64,000 bases of DNA from Clostridia bacterium (GCA_902363595.1 CABJAP010000013.1:1-64000); one strand, 5' to 3'; positions 9,697 to 19,314 are shown, numbered from the stretch's first letter. Notes: generated by a model not told the origin, from the sequence alone. A program made the numbers and translations.

Positions 9697-9735
9697 GGAA
9701 AAATAGGCGGGGCCGTCACACAATTTGGCAGCCCC
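9697..9735 (-). terminator. terminator after the FMN-binding protein gene
   Basis: Minus-strand hairpin GGGGCTGCC / GACGGCCCC (9727-9735 with 9709-9717) followed, after GCCTA, by five T. It is a member of the recurring GGGGCTG hairpin family. Confidence 0.7.
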
Positions 9736-9740
9736 TCTGT

Positions 9741-10160
9741 TCATACAGTAAAATCCTCTGATTTGAAATTGCTGTAGTAGCGCCCGTCCTCTGCTGTGAA
9801 TTTGAGCACGCAGTAATCCGGATCGGTAACGCCCAGCGGGTAATACATGGTATCCCCCTCCTGCCAGATCATTTCCTTGCTCTCAGCATCTTCAAGGACT
9901 TCCATCGTTCCCCGCAGCATGACGCCCCGGAAGAAACGCCGGTCGCAAAAATAGATGCAGGCTTTAGGGTTCTCCCGATATTGAGCCGCTCTCATGGAGG
10001 AAGTATTGGAAGTGAAATAAAAGACCTGGATTCCCTCCCTCTTTCGCGGCGCCAGCATGGCCTTGGTATTGGGGTAACCGTCCTTGTCAATGGAGCTGAT
10101 GTAGGCGGTTTTCTGCTTGTCAATCAAATTTCCGATCGTCTTTACTGGATCTCGCATCAT
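9741..10160 (-). CDS. pyridoxamine 5'-phosphate oxidase-like FMN-binding protein
   Basis: A 139-residue single-domain split-barrel protein of the pyridoxamine-phosphate-oxidase/general-stress-protein-26 type. Seen features are the N-terminal TIGNLIDKQKTAYISSID strand, the YPNTKAML segment and FYFTSNTSSMRAAQ, which usually contacts flavin phosphate. Members reduce or bind flavin and haem-type ligands; no substrate can be named. It is last in a three-gene run with the MBL hydrolase and the second terC. A gap of 25 bases separates it from the MBL gene. Two tandem ATGs (10160 and 10157) follow a GGAAGG site; either could be used. Confidence 0.85.
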   Translation of the reverse strand: MMRDPVKTIGNLIDKQKTAYISSIDKDGYPNTKAMLAPRKREGIQVFYFTSNTSSMRAAQYRENPKACIYFCDRRFFRGVMLRGTMEVLEDAESKEMIWQEGDTMYYPLGVTDPDYCVLKFTAEDGRYYSNFKSEDFTV

Positions 10161-10185
10161 TGCCTTGTCCTTCCTTTCTTATTGA

Positions 10186-11040
10186 TCACTTGCGGTCGCT
10201 CCTCAGTTCTTCAATATTAGCATAAATGGATGTGCGGAACAACGGATTGGCCTTGGTGGAGTCAAGTTCCATCGCTTCGCATACTCGTTTAAAAACAGCG
10301 GTATTTTCCAGACTTTCATCTTCTTCTAAAGCCTTGCCGACAGTTTTGTTGATCCCCGCCAGCAGGTCTTTGGCTTCTGCGACCCGCTTCCTGCCTTCCC
10401 CGGCCTGCCAAACATCTGCCCACGCTGAGCAATAGAGTTGAACCTGATCCATCTCCTCGATCCGGTCCAGGCTTTCCAGGCTCTGCTGGTAATTCACATA
10501 AATGGGCGTTTCATCGGCGACCGGTACCGCATCTCCGGTAAAGAGGATCCCTTCTTCTTCGAAAAAATACGAGAGCGAACCTGCAGAATGCCCCGGCGTT
10601 GCCAGAGCCCGGATGGTAACGCCCGGCTCCAGGCAAAGCACCTCGCCGCCTTCCAGACTTTCATCTACAGAAACGCTGTCTTCCAGCAGCTTGTAAAAAT
10701 TGGGGATTGGGCGCGCCGCAAACTGGCGGCCGATGTCTTCAATCCAAGGTTTTTCGACTTCACTGGCATAAACTTTGGCGCCAGTTCGTTTCTTAATGCG
10801 GCATGCGGCTCCCATATGATCGGGGTGGGAGTGGGTAAGAAAGATGCTCTTTAGTTGAGACGGCTGCCTCTCATGCCTCAGCAGAGATTTTTTTATCAGC
10901 TTTTCCGCGCCTGCCACTCCGGTATCGATCAAATGACATCCTTCCTTCCCCTCAATCAGATAGACATTGACAAATCGTTCAATCTCTTCTGTAACATGAA
11001 AGTAAATCCTAATCTGGTGAACCTGCTTCGAAATCTTCAT
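10186..11040 (-). CDS. MBL-fold metallo-hydrolase
   Basis: A 284-residue metallo-beta-lactamase-fold hydrolase. The metal motif HSHPDH (near residues 70-75), a later PGHSAG and a GDAVP segment supply the standard two-metal ligands. The C-terminal 80 residues are helical. Such proteins include glyoxalase II-like thioesterases and many uncharacterised hydrolases; the substrate is unknown. Its start overlaps the end of the second terC by 32 bases, so translation is probably coupled and the gene is likely under the same manganese riboswitch. A GGAAAG site precedes the ATG. Confidence 0.85.
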   Translation of the reverse strand: MKISKQVHQIRIYFHVTEEIERFVNVYLIEGKEGCHLIDTGVAGAEKLIKKSLLRHERQPSQLKSIFLTHSHPDHMGAACRIKKRTGAKVYASEVEKPWIEDIGRQFAARPIPNFYKLLEDSVSVDESLEGGEVLCLEPGVTIRALATPGHSAGSLSYFFEEEGILFTGDAVPVADETPIYVNYQQSLESLDRIEEMDQVQLYCSAWADVWQAGEGRKRVAEAKDLLAGINKTVGKALEEDESLENTAVFKRVCEAMELDSTKANPLFRTSIYANIEELRSDRK

Positions 11041-11914
11041 TTTTCTTTCCTTTCCCCTTCTCCTGTTTTTTCCCTTTTGAAACCAAGATGGATACTATGA
11101 TGCTGATAACTAACACCCCTGCGATTACCCCGATGGAAACCGGAATGGATATATGCAGGCCGAACATGAGGCCGGCCAGTTTAACGCCTGTAAACATCAG
11201 GATTGTCGCCACGCCATATTTCACATATGCAAATCGTTCGTGGAGGTGTTCCAGCACAAAGTAGAGCTGGCGCAACCCCAGAATGGCAAAAATATTTGAC
11301 GTATAGACGATTAAAAGATCGGTTGAAACCGAAAAGACTGCAGGCACAGAGTCGATGGCAAAGAGAATATCTGAGCATTCGATCAGGCAAAGCACCGCGA
11401 AAAGCGGCGTAAACAATCGTTTGCCATTTTCCCGGACCATAAATTTCTCCCCGGAAAACTCCTTTGTCATGGGCAGGACTTTTGCAATGGCCCTGACAAT
11501 GGGACTGTCGTGGGGGTCCTTTTCTTTCTCCTTTTGAAACATCTTCACACCATTGATGATCAAAACAGCACCGAATATGTACAATACCCATTCAAACATG
11601 TTGACGATTTTAACGCCGAAGAAGATAAAGATAAACCGCAGGATGACGGCGCCGGCGATACCGTATCCCAAAACTCTGTGCTGTGCATGCTCTTTGATAC
11701 CATAGCTCATAAAAATGGTAATAAAGACAAATAAATTATCCACGCTGAGGCTCAGCTCAATTAAATACCCGCCTAAAAATTCCAGCGCTTTTTGCTCGCC
11801 CATAAAATACCATATTCCCAAATTGAACAGAATTGCCAATCCCATCCAAAACAGTACCCATTTCAACGATTTCAATATATGTCTCAACCGATCCTCCTTC
11901 TCTTCTTCAGACAC
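11009..11914 (-). CDS. TerC family membrane protein under a manganese riboswitch
   Basis: A 301-residue TerC-family polytopic protein, paralogous to the copy at 6812-7648 and sharing the LIELSLSVDNLFVF and IECSDILFAIDSVPAVF motifs. A yybP-ykoY manganese-sensing leader sits directly upstream, which supports a role as a Mn2+ efflux or metalation protein like Bacillus MeeF/MeeY. The start is GTG at 11914 with AGGAG at good spacing. The C-terminal tail is lysine-rich (KGKKQEKGKGKK). It overlaps the following MBL gene by 32 bases. Confidence 0.93.
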   Translation of the reverse strand: MSEEEKEDRLRHILKSLKWVLFWMGLAILFNLGIWYFMGEQKALEFLGGYLIELSLSVDNLFVFITIFMSYGIKEHAQHRVLGYGIAGAVILRFIFIFFGVKIVNMFEWVLYIFGAVLIINGVKMFQKEKEKDPHDSPIVRAIAKVLPMTKEFSGEKFMVRENGKRLFTPLFAVLCLIECSDILFAIDSVPAVFSVSTDLLIVYTSNIFAILGLRQLYFVLEHLHERFAYVKYGVATILMFTGVKLAGLMFGLHISIPVSIGVIAGVLVISIIVSILVSKGKKQEKGKGKKNEDFEAGSPD

Positions 11915-11929
11915 TGCCTTCTCCTGATG

Positions 11930-11975
11930 AAAAAAGACCCTAATGTCCCCTTTAACAGGTGAACATTAAGGTCTT
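11930..11975 (-). terminator. riboswitch-controlled intrinsic terminator
   Basis: On the minus strand, AAGACCTTAATGT (11963-11975) pairs with ACATTAGGGTCTT (11934-11946) with one G-U pair, followed by six T. The 5' arm is also the 3' side of the aptamer's first stem, so metal binding to the aptamer should break the terminator and switch the gene on. Confidence 0.85.
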
Positions 11976-12058
11976 GCTATCCTTTCGGAGAATGGGACCA
12001 GGCTGTGCTTCAGCCGGCTGTTGATCCCATTACTTGTAAGCTACTCCCCTTTAATGAT
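11964..12058 (-). ncRNA. yybP-ykoY manganese riboswitch
   Basis: The minus-strand leader carries the two family hallmarks: AAAGGGGAGTAGC (12040-12053) at the 5' side and GCAAGACC (11970-11977) at the 3' side, with two helical arms between. CATTAAaGG and CCTTAATG can close the basal stem. The family binds Mn2+ and usually controls TerC, MntP or P-type ATPase genes, which fits the downstream gene. The aptamer begins less than 20 bases after the EF-G-like stop codon. Confidence 0.92.
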
Positions 12059-12075
12059 TGGTTCAAGCTTGGTTT

Positions 12076-14031
12076 TTACTTATCTTCGGAATTATAGGCA
12101 TCGATGATCTTCTGTGCGATCTGAGCCGGAACCTCTTCATACCGTTCAAACTTCATGGCAAAGGTTCCTCTTGCCTGAGTCATGGCTCTCAGTGTAATCG
12201 CGTAGTCGAAAAGTTCTGCCTGGGGAGCTTCTGCCATCAGCTTCTGGCTTCCGTCCGCCTGTGGTTCCATACCGAGGATTTTCCCTCTTCTTTTATTCAT
12301 GTCGCCCATTACATCGCCCATGTATTCGTCCGGAACCATAATATCCAGATGCATAACAGGTTCCAGCAGAACCGGCTTGGCTTCTTTAATTCCTTTTTTA
12401 AAGGCTAAAGAAGCGGCGATCTTGAAGGCCATTTCATTGGAGTCTACATCGTGATAGGAACCATCATACAGATCCGCTTTCACGTTTACAACTTTACATC
12501 CGGCGAGAGGTCCCTTTTCGGTAGATTCGATCAGACCCTTTTCAACTGCCGGCACATAGTTCTTGGGAATTGCTCCGCCGAACAAGGATTCGGTAAACTC
12601 GAACTCTTCCTGAGACGGCGAGAACTTGATATGCACGTCACCATACTGGCCGGCGCCTCCGGATTGCTTCTTATGTTTGCCCTGAACGTCTGAAGTACCC
12701 TTGATCGTCTCTCTATAAGCAATCTTCTGGGGAAGGGTTTTTACTTCTACTCCAAAGCGGTCTTTCAGCTTGGCCATGATGATGTTCAGCTGCATTTCGC
12801 CTTGACCGCCCAGCAGTGTCTGATGGGTTTCGTTGTTCCTTTCAACTACGAAGGACGGGTCCTCTTCTTTTAACCTGGAAAGGCCAGAGAACACTTTATC
12901 TTCGTCTTTCTTGTCGGCAGCTTCAATTGCTACAAACAGAGACGGTGCCGGGAAGTCCAGCGGCAGGTAACGAATAATATCGTTTTTATCGCAAAGGGTA
13001 TCACCGGAAAGGGTATTCTGCAGCTTGGTTACCGCTACAATATCGCCTGCTTCCGCATAATTTAATTCCTGCTGTTCCTTGCCCCTGAGGAAGAACAGCT
13101 TACCCAGCTTTTCAGTTTTGCCTGCTCTCTCGTTGAGGATTTCCATACCGGAGGTGAGTTTGCCTGTAACCACTTTCATCACGGAAATCTTTCCTACGAA
13201 CGGGTCAACGATGGTTTTAAATACGAACGCTGATGGAGATGCGTCTACTACGCACAGCCGCTCAACCGGTTCGTTCTTATCGTTAAAGCCTTTGTAAGGG
13301 CCATGCTGCAGCGGTGTTGGTACATATGTAACCAACAGATCCAGCAGCCCTTCGATTCCATGTCCCAAAGAGAATGCCGATGAGCATACCGGAACGATTC
13401 CGCCGTCCGCGATTCCTTTTACCAGACCTTTTTTAATCTCTTCATCGGTAAAAGCATCGCCGTTAAAATACTTTTCCATCAGCTCATCGTCTGTCATGGC
13501 GATGGCTTCCTTAAGGTCTTCGTCGATCTCAGCTGACAGAGGCCAGCTGAACGGGATAAGCGTTTCTCCAAATTTCGCCTTCAGTTCATCGAAGGTCTTA
13601 TAGAAGTCAAATTCGTCCTTGTCCCTTTTATTTATAACAATGAATCTAGGCATCTTGTATCGTTCGCAGGCTTTCCACGCATGCTCAGTTCCCACCTGAA
13701 TACCTGCTCCGGCATCCACCAGGATTACTGCAGCTTCGGAAGCTCTCAGTGCTGCGTTAACTTCTCCGATGAAATCAAAATATCCCGGAGTGTCGATGAA
13801 ATTGATCTTACTGTCCTTCCATTCAACCGGAACGATCGAAGTGTTGATGGAAAAGCCTTTTTCAACCTCCATTTTATCGTAGTCAGAAACCGTATTTCCA
13901 TCTTCTACTTTACCTAATCTGCCGATTACGCCCGTTTCGAGAAGTGCAGATTCCAGAAAAGTAGTTTTACCACATCCGCCATGCCCGACAAGTGCAACAT
14001 TTCTGATAGTTTCGCTCGTATAGCCTTTCAT
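12076..14031 (-). CDS. elongation factor G-like GTPase (divergent EF-G paralogue)
   Basis: A 651-residue translational GTPase with EF-G domain order: G domain, domain II, then domains III-V. The P-loop is GHGGCGKT (16-23) instead of AHIDAGKT, the G3 motif is DTPGYFDF instead of DTPGHVDF, and G4 is NKRD. These changes mark the EF-G-like/EF-G2 group rather than the housekeeping factor. Its exact role is uncertain; members of this group have been reported without normal ribosome-dependent GTPase activity. The start is the ATG at 14031 after AGGAGG. A promoter with TATAAT lies just upstream. The gene stands alone on its transcript unless it reads into the manganese riboswitch behind it. Confidence 0.9.
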   Translation of the reverse strand: MKGYTSETIRNVALVGHGGCGKTTFLESALLETGVIGRLGKVEDGNTVSDYDKMEVEKGFSINTSIVPVEWKDSKINFIDTPGYFDFIGEVNAALRASEAAVILVDAGAGIQVGTEHAWKACERYKMPRFIVINKRDKDEFDFYKTFDELKAKFGETLIPFSWPLSAEIDEDLKEAIAMTDDELMEKYFNGDAFTDEEIKKGLVKGIADGGIVPVCSSAFSLGHGIEGLLDLLVTYVPTPLQHGPYKGFNDKNEPVERLCVVDASPSAFVFKTIVDPFVGKISVMKVVTGKLTSGMEILNERAGKTEKLGKLFFLRGKEQQELNYAEAGDIVAVTKLQNTLSGDTLCDKNDIIRYLPLDFPAPSLFVAIEAADKKDEDKVFSGLSRLKEEDPSFVVERNNETHQTLLGGQGEMQLNIIMAKLKDRFGVEVKTLPQKIAYRETIKGTSDVQGKHKKQSGGAGQYGDVHIKFSPSQEEFEFTESLFGGAIPKNYVPAVEKGLIESTEKGPLAGCKVVNVKADLYDGSYHDVDSNEMAFKIAASLAFKKGIKEAKPVLLEPVMHLDIMVPDEYMGDVMGDMNKRRGKILGMEPQADGSQKLMAEAPQAELFDYAITLRAMTQARGTFAMKFERYEEVPAQIAQKIIDAYNSEDK

Positions 14032-14070
14032 ATTAAGACCTCCTAAATCTCTTTTTTCACTAATGCCCAT

Positions 14071-14099
14071 ATTATATCATCGATGCAGATTGATAGCAA
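14071..14099 (-). promoter_or_regulatory. promoter of the EF-G-like gene
   Basis: Minus-strand TTGCTA, 17-bp spacer, TATAAT; the -10 box ends 40 bp before the chosen start. Confidence 0.7.
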
Positions 14100-14153
14100 T
14101 ATAACAGGCTCATGTTTTCTGAATTTTAAGTAAAGTGGAGACAAAATCTTCCG

Positions 14154-16280
14154 CTAATTCAGGCCGTTTCCCAGGTATCGCTTTACAAACTCCTCCAAAG
14201 GCTCTGCTTTCCCGTAGAAATACCCTTGATAAATGTCGCAGCCCAGCTCCCGCAGCAGATCCCGCTGCTGCTTCGTTTCCACATATTCGGCGACCACGCG
14301 GAAATCCAAATCCTCTGATAGCTTGATAATTCCGGAAATAATATCCTTGGACCTTCTGTTGTCCAGCATTTGTGTTACCAGCTTCCCATCCAGCTTCACT
14401 TCATCAAAGGCCATGTTCTGGAGATAGAGCATGGACCCATGACCCATGCCAAAATCATCGATGCTCACCTTATAGCCCTTTTCACGCAGCCGGTTGATCC
14501 GCTGCTGCATCTGGGGCGAGCTGTTGAGCAGTACCCGCTCTGTGATCTCAAAGACCAACTGGGCATCCCCCAAATCATATCCATCAATCATCTGAAGGGC
14601 CTTTTCCAAATGGGCATCATCCTCCATCTGGTAAGGAGACAGATTGATGGAGACGTTCAGTTTCTTGAAGTAAATCTGGTTCATATGCTGCACATCCTGA
14701 CAAACCTTTTCTATGATATAGAGCCCCAGCTTCGGCAGAAACCCGCCTTCATAGGCAATATCAATGAGCAGCGGCGGCGAGATGTTTCCTGCCACCGGAT
14801 GTTCCCATCGCAAAAGCGCCTCCGCACCATGTATGGTTTTATCCCTGTTGATCTGTATCTGATAATGAAGCTGCACCTGGCCCCTGTCAATTGCGTTTTC
14901 CATATCCAAAGCCAGCGCTTTGGCCGCATACTCAAAGGGGCTGGTTCCAGTCATCAATTCAGGGGCTTTTCCCGCTGTCTCGCATTGAAACATCGCCTTC
15001 TCCATATCCTTCACAGAAGTGCGGAAAGCGGCAGTCTGCTTTCGTTCGCTGATCTTTATAAAAGGGATATAGATGCAGGTCCCTACGGCCACATTGAACA
15101 GCTGAAGCAAACTGCCGGCCATAGAGCCGGTGGCCTGATATCCGCTGAACAAAACGGGAGCCGTCCATTCCACCGAATTGCTCACCATCGGCACCAGCCC
15201 CAGCGCCATAGCCCCGCTGCTGATCAGGGTCAGCACGATCGGTGCGGCGATGAAGGGAATGATCATAGCTGAGTTAAAGATTACAGGAAAACCAAAAATA
15301 ACAATTTCGCTGATATTGAAAAACACAAAAGGACTGGCCACCTGAGCCAATTTGCGGTTGTTGCTTTTCCTTGAGGCAATAAAAAGCGCCAGCACCAAGC
15401 AGAACGCAGCTCCGCATCCTCCAATAAAGACAAAGGTATCGAGAAAGGTTTTCGAAAAAATCTCTGTCGGCGCCTGTCCTGCACTGATAAGAGCCTGGTT
15501 TATTTCCACACCTTCCTCAAAAAATTGTTTTGCTACTGCCTCCAGCGTATTGGTTCCATGGATCCCAAAGAACCAAAGCAGGTGGGAGAAAAACACATAC
15601 AAAAGAATGCCGAGAAGATTTTTTCCGATTTCATTGAAAAGTTTTAAGAACAGATAAGAACCGAAGTTGGTAATATTTCCTGTATCTGTCACCGAACGCA
15701 GCGCAAGTCCCAAAATCCCGAAAAAAACGCAAATAACGGCAATAGGAACCAGTCCTTTGATGGACAGATTGAACATAAAGTCAGCCCCAATGGTATGCAG
15801 CTTTTTGACGCGATGGATCAAACCCATGAGTTTTCTCAGCAGACCGCTGGAAATCAGGGCAATGCACATGGCGGAAAAAACCCAGTCCGCTCCAAACACA
15901 TATACGCTCTGCCCCTGCAGGCCGCCGCAAAAGGCCAGATACGCGCACACGGCCGCCACCGGATAGAGGGGAGCCTCATCCTTCTGCACCATCTGTCCAA
16001 AAGAGATACTGATGGTGATAAGTAGAATCAGCGCCAGCGATCCCAAGGTAACCGTATATAAAAATCCCAAAAGCTTGCTGACAGTCCCCCCTGCCATGGT
16101 GCTCAAAAAAGCCTGATATCCTTCATGGGGAAAGCTGTTTAATAACAACGCAAGCGACCCCACAATCAAAAATGGGGTCGCCAATGCCAGTCCTCGTTTT
16201 ATTGATAATCCATATGGCGTTTTATACAGCTCTAAAATTCGTTTCATCTCTCTGCTGCTTGGGCCCTCCAGGCCCGACAT
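14154..16280 (-). CDS. PTS EIIC-like membrane domain fused to an EAL phosphodiesterase
   Basis: A 708-residue fusion. Residues about 15-430 form a polytopic membrane unit like the lactose/cellobiose-family EIIC (segments ISEIVIFGFPVIFN and GIHGTNTLEAV). Residues about 460-700 form an EAL domain with the residues needed for cyclic-di-GMP hydrolysis: EALLRW, NLSPYQ, FEITER, SIDDFG, EVKLDG, AEYVET and YQGYFYGKAEP. An active phosphodiesterase is therefore expected. The EIIC part may sense a sugar rather than transport it, since no EIIA/EIIB is nearby. It begins two bases after asnS, with a weak ribosome site; a second ATG at 16247 is an alternative start. A short GGGCC hairpin lies between the two starts. 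Confidence 0.85.
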   Translation of the reverse strand: MSGLEGPSSREMKRILELYKTPYGLSIKRGLALATPFLIVGSLALLLNSFPHEGYQAFLSTMAGGTVSKLLGFLYTVTLGSLALILLITISISFGQMVQKDEAPLYPVAAVCAYLAFCGGLQGQSVYVFGADWVFSAMCIALISSGLLRKLMGLIHRVKKLHTIGADFMFNLSIKGLVPIAVICVFFGILGLALRSVTDTGNITNFGSYLFLKLFNEIGKNLLGILLYVFFSHLLWFFGIHGTNTLEAVAKQFFEEGVEINQALISAGQAPTEIFSKTFLDTFVFIGGCGAAFCLVLALFIASRKSNNRKLAQVASPFVFFNISEIVIFGFPVIFNSAMIIPFIAAPIVLTLISSGAMALGLVPMVSNSVEWTAPVLFSGYQATGSMAGSLLQLFNVAVGTCIYIPFIKISERKQTAAFRTSVKDMEKAMFQCETAGKAPELMTGTSPFEYAAKALALDMENAIDRGQVQLHYQIQINRDKTIHGAEALLRWEHPVAGNISPPLLIDIAYEGGFLPKLGLYIIEKVCQDVQHMNQIYFKKLNVSINLSPYQMEDDAHLEKALQMIDGYDLGDAQLVFEITERVLLNSSPQMQQRINRLREKGYKVSIDDFGMGHGSMLYLQNMAFDEVKLDGKLVTQMLDNRRSKDIISGIIKLSEDLDFRVVAEYVETKQQRDLLRELGCDIYQGYFYGKAEPLEEFVKRYLGNGLN

Positions 16281-16282
16281 CT

Positions 16283-17677
16283 CTAAAATTCCGCCGTCTT
16301 TGGCGTCCTCGGGAACGGCAGAACGTCACGAATATTGCCCATACCGGTCAGATACATGATAATCCGTTCCAGACCCAGTCCGTAGCCCGCATGCTTGACG
16401 CCGCCGTATCTGCGGAGATCCATGTACCACCAATAGTCTTTTTCGTCCAAACCCAGTTCATCCATTCTGGCTTTCAGAACATCATAACGCTCTTCCCTCT
16501 GGCTGCCGCCGATGATTTCGCCCACACCGGGCACCAGCAGGTCGCAGGCCGCTACTGTCTTGTTATCATCATTGAGGCGCATGTAGAAGGCCTTGATCTC
16601 CTTGGGATAATCGGTTACAAAAACTGGTTTTTTATAGATTTCTTCGGTCAAATAGCGTTCATGCTCTGTCTGCAGATCAATCCCCCATTCAACCGGATAT
16701 TCAAATTTTTTGCCGGACTTTTTCAGAAGCTCCACAGCCTCCGTATAGGTGACGCGGGCAAACTCCGCGCTTACCAGCGCAGTCAGTCGATCCAGCAGTC
16801 CTTTATCCATGAATTTATTGAAGAATTCCATTTCTTCCGGCGCATGCTCCAAGACATACTGAATGATATACTTGATCATTGCTTCTGCTAAATCCATATT
16901 ATCGGAAAGATCAGCAAAGGCCACCTCCGGCTCAATCATCCAGAATTCGGATGCATGTCTTGCCGTGTTGGAGTTCTCCGCCCGGAAGGTGGGCCCAAAG
17001 GTATAAACGTTGCGGAATGCCAGAGCAAAGGTTTCCGCTTCCAGCTGCCCGCTTACCGTAAGACTGGTTTCCTTGCCGAAAAAGTCCTGGCTGTAATCAA
17101 TGGAATCGTTTTCCATTCTTGGCGGGTTGTCCATATCCAACGTGGTGATGCGGAACATTTCGCCGGCCCCCTCGCAGTCGCTGCCGGTTACGATTGGCGT
17201 ATGCACATATACAAAATCGTTTTCTTGAAAAAATTTATGAATGGCGTAAGACACTAAAGACCGTATCCGGAACACGGCAGAAAAGGTGTTGCTCCTTGGT
17301 CTTAAATGAGCGATTTCCCGCAAAAACTCCATACTATGGCGTTTTTTCTGCAGCGGGTAATCCGACGCCGAATCGGCCTCGATCACTACTTCTTTTGCTT
17401 TAATTTCGAAAGGCTGCTTGGCATTTGGAGTCAGCACAAAGTCGCCTTTTACTTTCAAGGCTGCCGCCACCGGAACCTTGGCAATCTCTTCAAAATTATC
17501 AATAAATTCCGCTTCATAGACAACCTGCACGGATTTAAAAAACGTGCCGTCGTTCAGTTCAATGAACCCGAATTTGTTGGAGCCGCGGTTGGTTCTTACC
17601 CAGCCGTGAACCACGATTTCTTGATCCGCATATTTCTCTGTCTCCCTGAAAAGGGTTCTCAGTTGTATGTCCTTCAT
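16283..17677 (-). CDS. asnS: asparaginyl-tRNA synthetase
   Basis: A class IIb synthetase of 464 residues that charges tRNA-Asn. The N-terminal OB-fold anticodon-binding domain ([23 protein letters not shown]) is followed by the catalytic core with motif 2 ([20 protein letters not shown]) and motif 3 ([10 protein letters not shown]). AsnRS identity is supported by the overall length and the ENSNT segment. AAGGAG precedes the ATG. It lies downstream of lysS, but a terminator separates the two, so read-through or a separate promoter is needed. Confidence 0.96.
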   Translation of the reverse strand: MKDIQLRTLFRETEKYADQEIVVHGWVRTNRGSNKFGFIELNDGTFFKSVQVVYEAEFIDNFEEIAKVPVAAALKVKGDFVLTPNAKQPFEIKAKEVVIEADSASDYPLQKKRHSMEFLREIAHLRPRSNTFSAVFRIRSLVSYAIHKFFQENDFVYVHTPIVTGSDCEGAGEMFRITTLDMDNPPRMENDSIDYSQDFFGKETSLTVSGQLEAETFALAFRNVYTFGPTFRAENSNTARHASEFWMIEPEVAFADLSDNMDLAEAMIKYIIQYVLEHAPEEMEFFNKFMDKGLLDRLTALVSAEFARVTYTEAVELLKKSGKKFEYPVEWGIDLQTEHERYLTEEIYKKPVFVTDYPKEIKAFYMRLNDDNKTVAACDLLVPGVGEIIGGSQREERYDVLKARMDELGLDEKDYWWYMDLRRYGGVKHAGYGLGLERIIMYLTGMGNIRDVLPFPRTPKTAEF

Positions 17678-17700
17678 TATTCAGTTCTCCTTTTTTATCA

Positions 17701-17722
17701 TTGTGATCCCCTGCCATCACAA
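17701..17722. promoter_or_regulatory. TTGTGAT/ATCACAA dyad before asnS
   Basis: A 7-bp perfect inverted repeat with an 8-bp spacer between the lysS terminator and asnS. It could be an operator or a small hairpin; on the plus strand it is followed by six T. Confidence 0.3.
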
Positions 17723-17734
17723 ATTTTTTATTTG

Positions 17735-17764
17735 AAAAAAGCCGGAAACCAAAGGATTCCGGCC
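17735..17764 (-). terminator. terminator after lysS
   Basis: Minus strand GCCGGAA / TTCCGGC (17757-17763 with 17741-17747) followed by six T, starting just after the lysS stop. Confidence 0.85.
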
Positions 17765-17772
17765 GTATCTTC

Positions 17773-19314
17773 CTATTTCTCCAGCGGTTTCATTGTCGGG
17801 AAGAGAATAATATCCCGAATGCTCGGCGCATCAGTAATCAGCATGATCACTCGGTCGATACCGATACCCAGCCCTCCTGTCGGCGGCAGTCCTACTTCCA
17901 ATGCATTTACAAAGTCTTCATCCATTGGATGGGCTTCATCGTCCGTGCCGTCGTCCAGCTGTGCCTGCTGCTCTTTAAATCGCTCATACTGGTCGATGGG
18001 GTCGTTGAGCTCCGAGAACGCGTTGGCGATCTCCCAGCCATTGATATAGGCTTCAAACCTTCTGGTAATTCTCGGGTCTTCCGGGTCCCTCTTGGAGAGA
18101 GGCGAAATTTCCACCGGATGGCCGGTGACGAATACCGGACCGTCCAGATATCCCGGAACGTCTTCACAATATTCCTCGAACATTTCCGCAAGAATCTTTC
18201 CTCTGGTCATATCCTTGACTTCATCTTTATCCATGCCCTGGCCGATCGCCGCTTTTCTGGCTTCTTCATCTGTGGTGATCTGATCAAAGTCCACGCCGGT
18301 GATCTCTTTGATCGCATCGCTCATCTTCAGCCTTCTCCATGGCGGAGTCAGGTCAAAGGATTTTCCCTGATAATTGATAACCATGCTTCCGGTGGCCTTC
18401 AGCGCAGCCTTAGATACAACCTGCTCTGTCACTTCCATCGTTGTTTCCATGTTGCCGTAGGCCATGTAACATTCCATGGATGTGAATTCCGGGTTATGGT
18501 TTCTATCCATGCCTTCATTTCTGAACATCTTGCCCATTTCATAAACCCGGTCCAGGCCGCCTACTACCAATCTTTTGAGGTAGAGTTCGTTGGAAATACG
18601 CATTTTCATATCCAGATCCAGCGTATTGTGGTGGGTCTCAAAGGGACGCGCATTGGCGCCGCCGGCAATGGTGGTGAGGATCGGAGTATCCACTTCCAGA
18701 TATCCGTAATCTTCTTCCAATACCCGCTTGATCTCCTTGATGATCGCCGCACGCTTAATGAACATTTCCTTTACGTCCTGGTTCATGATCAGATCCACAT
18801 AGCGCTGTCTGTAGCGAATGTCCGTATCTTTCAGACCATGCCATTTGTTGGGCAGTACCTGCAGGGATTTGGAGAGCAGCACCATGCTGGATACCTCGAT
18901 GGTGATCTCGCCCCTCTGGGTTTTGAATACTTTTCCCACGATCCCGTAAATATCTCCGATATCGGAAGTTTTAAACCATTTATATTCTTCATCCCCCAGG
19001 ATGTCCTTTTTCACGTGGCACTGGATCCGGCCTTTATAGTCCTGAATATCGATGAAAGAAGCTTTGCCCATGCCTCTCTTGGCCATCATTCTTCCGGCAA
19101 TGGATACTTCTTTTCCGTCCATTTGTTCAAAGCTGTCCTTAATATCCTGACTGTAAGCATTCACATCCCATTTTTCCACCAAAAACGGATTTCTGCCTGC
19201 TTCCTGCAGATTTTTCAGCTTATCCCTTCGTATTTTCCTCTGCTCGTTTAATCCTTCTTCAGTCAGTTCCTCTGTTTCCGGATTCACATTCTGCGTTTTC
19301 TTTTGTTCGCTCAT
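17773..19314 (-). CDS. lysS: lysyl-tRNA synthetase, class II
   Basis: A 513-residue class II LysRS that charges tRNA-Lys. The N-terminal OB fold (VSIAGRMMAKRGMGKASFIDIQD) is followed by the catalytic domain with motif 2 (YEMGKMFRNEGMDRNHNPEFT) and motif 3 (GLGIGIDRVIML). Length and motif order are normal. It is the second gene of a greA-lysS operon with 18 bases between genes. A GAGG ribosome site precedes the ATG. A long open frame on the opposite strand (17929-19251) is a shadow. Confidence 0.97.
   Translation of the reverse strand: MSEQKKTQNVNPETEELTEEGLNEQRKIRRDKLKNLQEAGRNPFLVEKWDVNAYSQDIKDSFEQMDGKEVSIAGRMMAKRGMGKASFIDIQDYKGRIQCHVKKDILGDEEYKWFKTSDIGDIYGIVGKVFKTQRGEITIEVSSMVLLSKSLQVLPNKWHGLKDTDIRYRQRYVDLIMNQDVKEMFIKRAAIIKEIKRVLEEDYGYLEVDTPILTTIAGGANARPFETHHNTLDLDMKMRISNELYLKRLVVGGLDRVYEMGKMFRNEGMDRNHNPEFTSMECYMAYGNMETTMEVTEQVVSKAALKATGSMVINYQGKSFDLTPPWRRLKMSDAIKEITGVDFDQITTDEEARKAAIGQGMDKDEVKDMTRGKILAEMFEEYCEDVPGYLDGPVFVTGHPVEISPLSKRDPEDPRITRRFEAYINGWEIANAFSELNDPIDQYERFKEQQAQLDDGTDDEAHPMDEDFVNALEVGLPPTGGLGIGIDRVIMLITDAPSIRDIILFPTMKPLEK

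Noticed and set aside
17929..19251. 440-codon open frame on the plus strand opposite lysS
   Set aside because: It mirrors the lysS codons, has no ribosome site and no family; a shadow of lysS.
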